NCBI GenBank assembly: GCA_046760985.1
Contig: JBHIFE010000030.1
Span: 1 to 15,017 of the forward strand
Direction of reading: 5' to 3'
Length of the DNA: 15,017 bases
From: JBHIFE01 sp046760985
GTDB lineage: Bacteria > Chloroflexota > Dehalococcoidia > Dehalococcoidales > RBG-16-60-22
Part shown: piece after piece, positions 14,737-15,017 of the stretch
How the letters are laid out: every line of letters begins with the position of its first letter
Numbering within the stretch: position 1 is the first letter of the stretch
Position numbers and translations under genes: made by a program
The notes under the pieces: generated by a model
The model's database searches: none
What the model was told of the DNA's origin: nothing
Seen by the model: only the letters and a program-made list of their open reading frames with translations

Positions 14737-14769
14737 TCTTCCTAAGTGACGGATTGTTTACATTAAAGG

Positions 14770-14810
14770 GAAGAAGCTGGACATTCCTTCTCTAAATATC
14801 CAGCTTCTTC
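14770..14810 (-). terminator. Hairpin after the zinc-ribbon gene, probable terminator
   Basis: GAAGAAGCTGGA (14770-14781) and its exact reverse complement (14799-14810) form a 12-bp stem with a 17-base loop. It begins 28 bases after the stop of the zinc-ribbon gene. On the minus strand it is followed by CCCTTTAATG, a weak U-tract. Position favours a terminator separating this gene from the MoxR operon. Confidence 0.55.
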
Positions 14811-14838
14811 AATAATCCCACTACCTGCAATATCGGCT

Positions 14839-14979
14839 TTAACTCTTTCCTATCCTGAACATCTTAGTCCCACATACGGGACACACTCCCTGGGTTGCCG
14901 GCTTCTTGTTCTTCATAGTTATGGGTCTTGGGTCTTTCATTTCCCTTTTAGTACGGCACTTCACACAGTATGCTTGCAT
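14839..14979 (-). CDS. 46-residue DUF5679-type zinc-ribbon protein
   Basis: A very short gene. It encodes a 46-residue protein with two CxxC pairs, YCVKCRTK (C5, C8) and GVCPVCGTK (C33, C36), separated by a basic segment (KREMKDPRPITMKNKKPATQ) and ending FRIGKS. The four cysteines fit a zinc ribbon. The sequence closely resembles small DUF5679 proteins as I remember them from Chloroflexota and Actinomycetota; their function is not known. ATG at 14979 follows GGGAGGT by five bases, an excellent ribosome binding site, and the stop is TAA at 14841-14839. A hairpin follows, so it is probably its own transcription unit. Confidence 0.85.
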   Translation of the reverse strand: MQAYCVKCRTKREMKDPRPITMKNKKPATQGVCPVCGTKMFRIGKS

Positions 14980-15017
14980 TGCTTACCTCCCTTTTTGCGG
15001 GAAGGATAAACTATTCT

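Noticed and set aside
1..15017. CRISPR arrays, tRNA or rRNA genes, insertion sequences, phage genes
   Set aside because: No regularly spaced repeats, cloverleaf-like sequences, transposase or integrase motifs, or rRNA-like stretches were seen on either strand.

Overview
All genes in this window lie on the minus strand, so the window reads from right to left. The base composition, the DUF5679-type zinc ribbon, the large Ig/CARDB/'WNLVS' surface proteins and the MoxR-DUF58-TgpA cluster together suggest an uncultured anaerobic bacterium of the Chloroflexota, possibly Dehalococcoidia. This rests on family resemblance only. No rRNA, tRNA, CRISPR array, transposase or phage gene is visible.

Layout in transcription order: (1) 14979-14839, a 46-residue zinc-ribbon protein, followed by a hairpin. 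(2) 14643-10418, a tight three-gene operon: a MoxR AAA+ ATPase, a DUF58 membrane protein and a TgpA-like membrane transglutaminase. (3) 10175-6738, a four-gene operon: a SucC-like ATP-grasp subunit, a small seven-cysteine Fe-S protein, a SucD-like subunit with the phospho-histidine motif, and a CitE/HpcH-type CoA-ester lyase. A clear intrinsic terminator ends it. (4) A 359-base gene-free region with a near-consensus sigma70-type promoter overlapped by repeated operator-like palindromes. It drives (5) a 1290-residue protein that joins an XRE helix-turn-helix domain, a transmembrane segment and a very large extracellular part. (6) A 733-residue secreted, membrane-anchored Ig/CARDB protein, then a partial small membrane protein that runs off the left edge.

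The acyl-CoA operon reads as a module that activates a di- or tricarboxylic acid with CoA and ATP and then cleaves the CoA ester. Malate to malyl-CoA to acetyl-CoA plus glyoxylate is one option. Citrate/citryl-CoA and citramalate are others. The synthetase subunits depart from ordinary succinyl-CoA synthetase at several motifs, and the embedded Fe-S protein is not part of any standard version of this enzyme.

The most unusual item is the XRE-transmembrane-ectodomain gene. It looks like a membrane-spanning one-component regulator. An internal in-frame ATG (6057) with a better ribosome binding site than the first start directly precedes a signal-peptide-like segment. The gene could therefore make both a DNA-binding membrane protein and a separately exported surface protein. 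The repeated palindromes at its own promoter would fit autoregulation.
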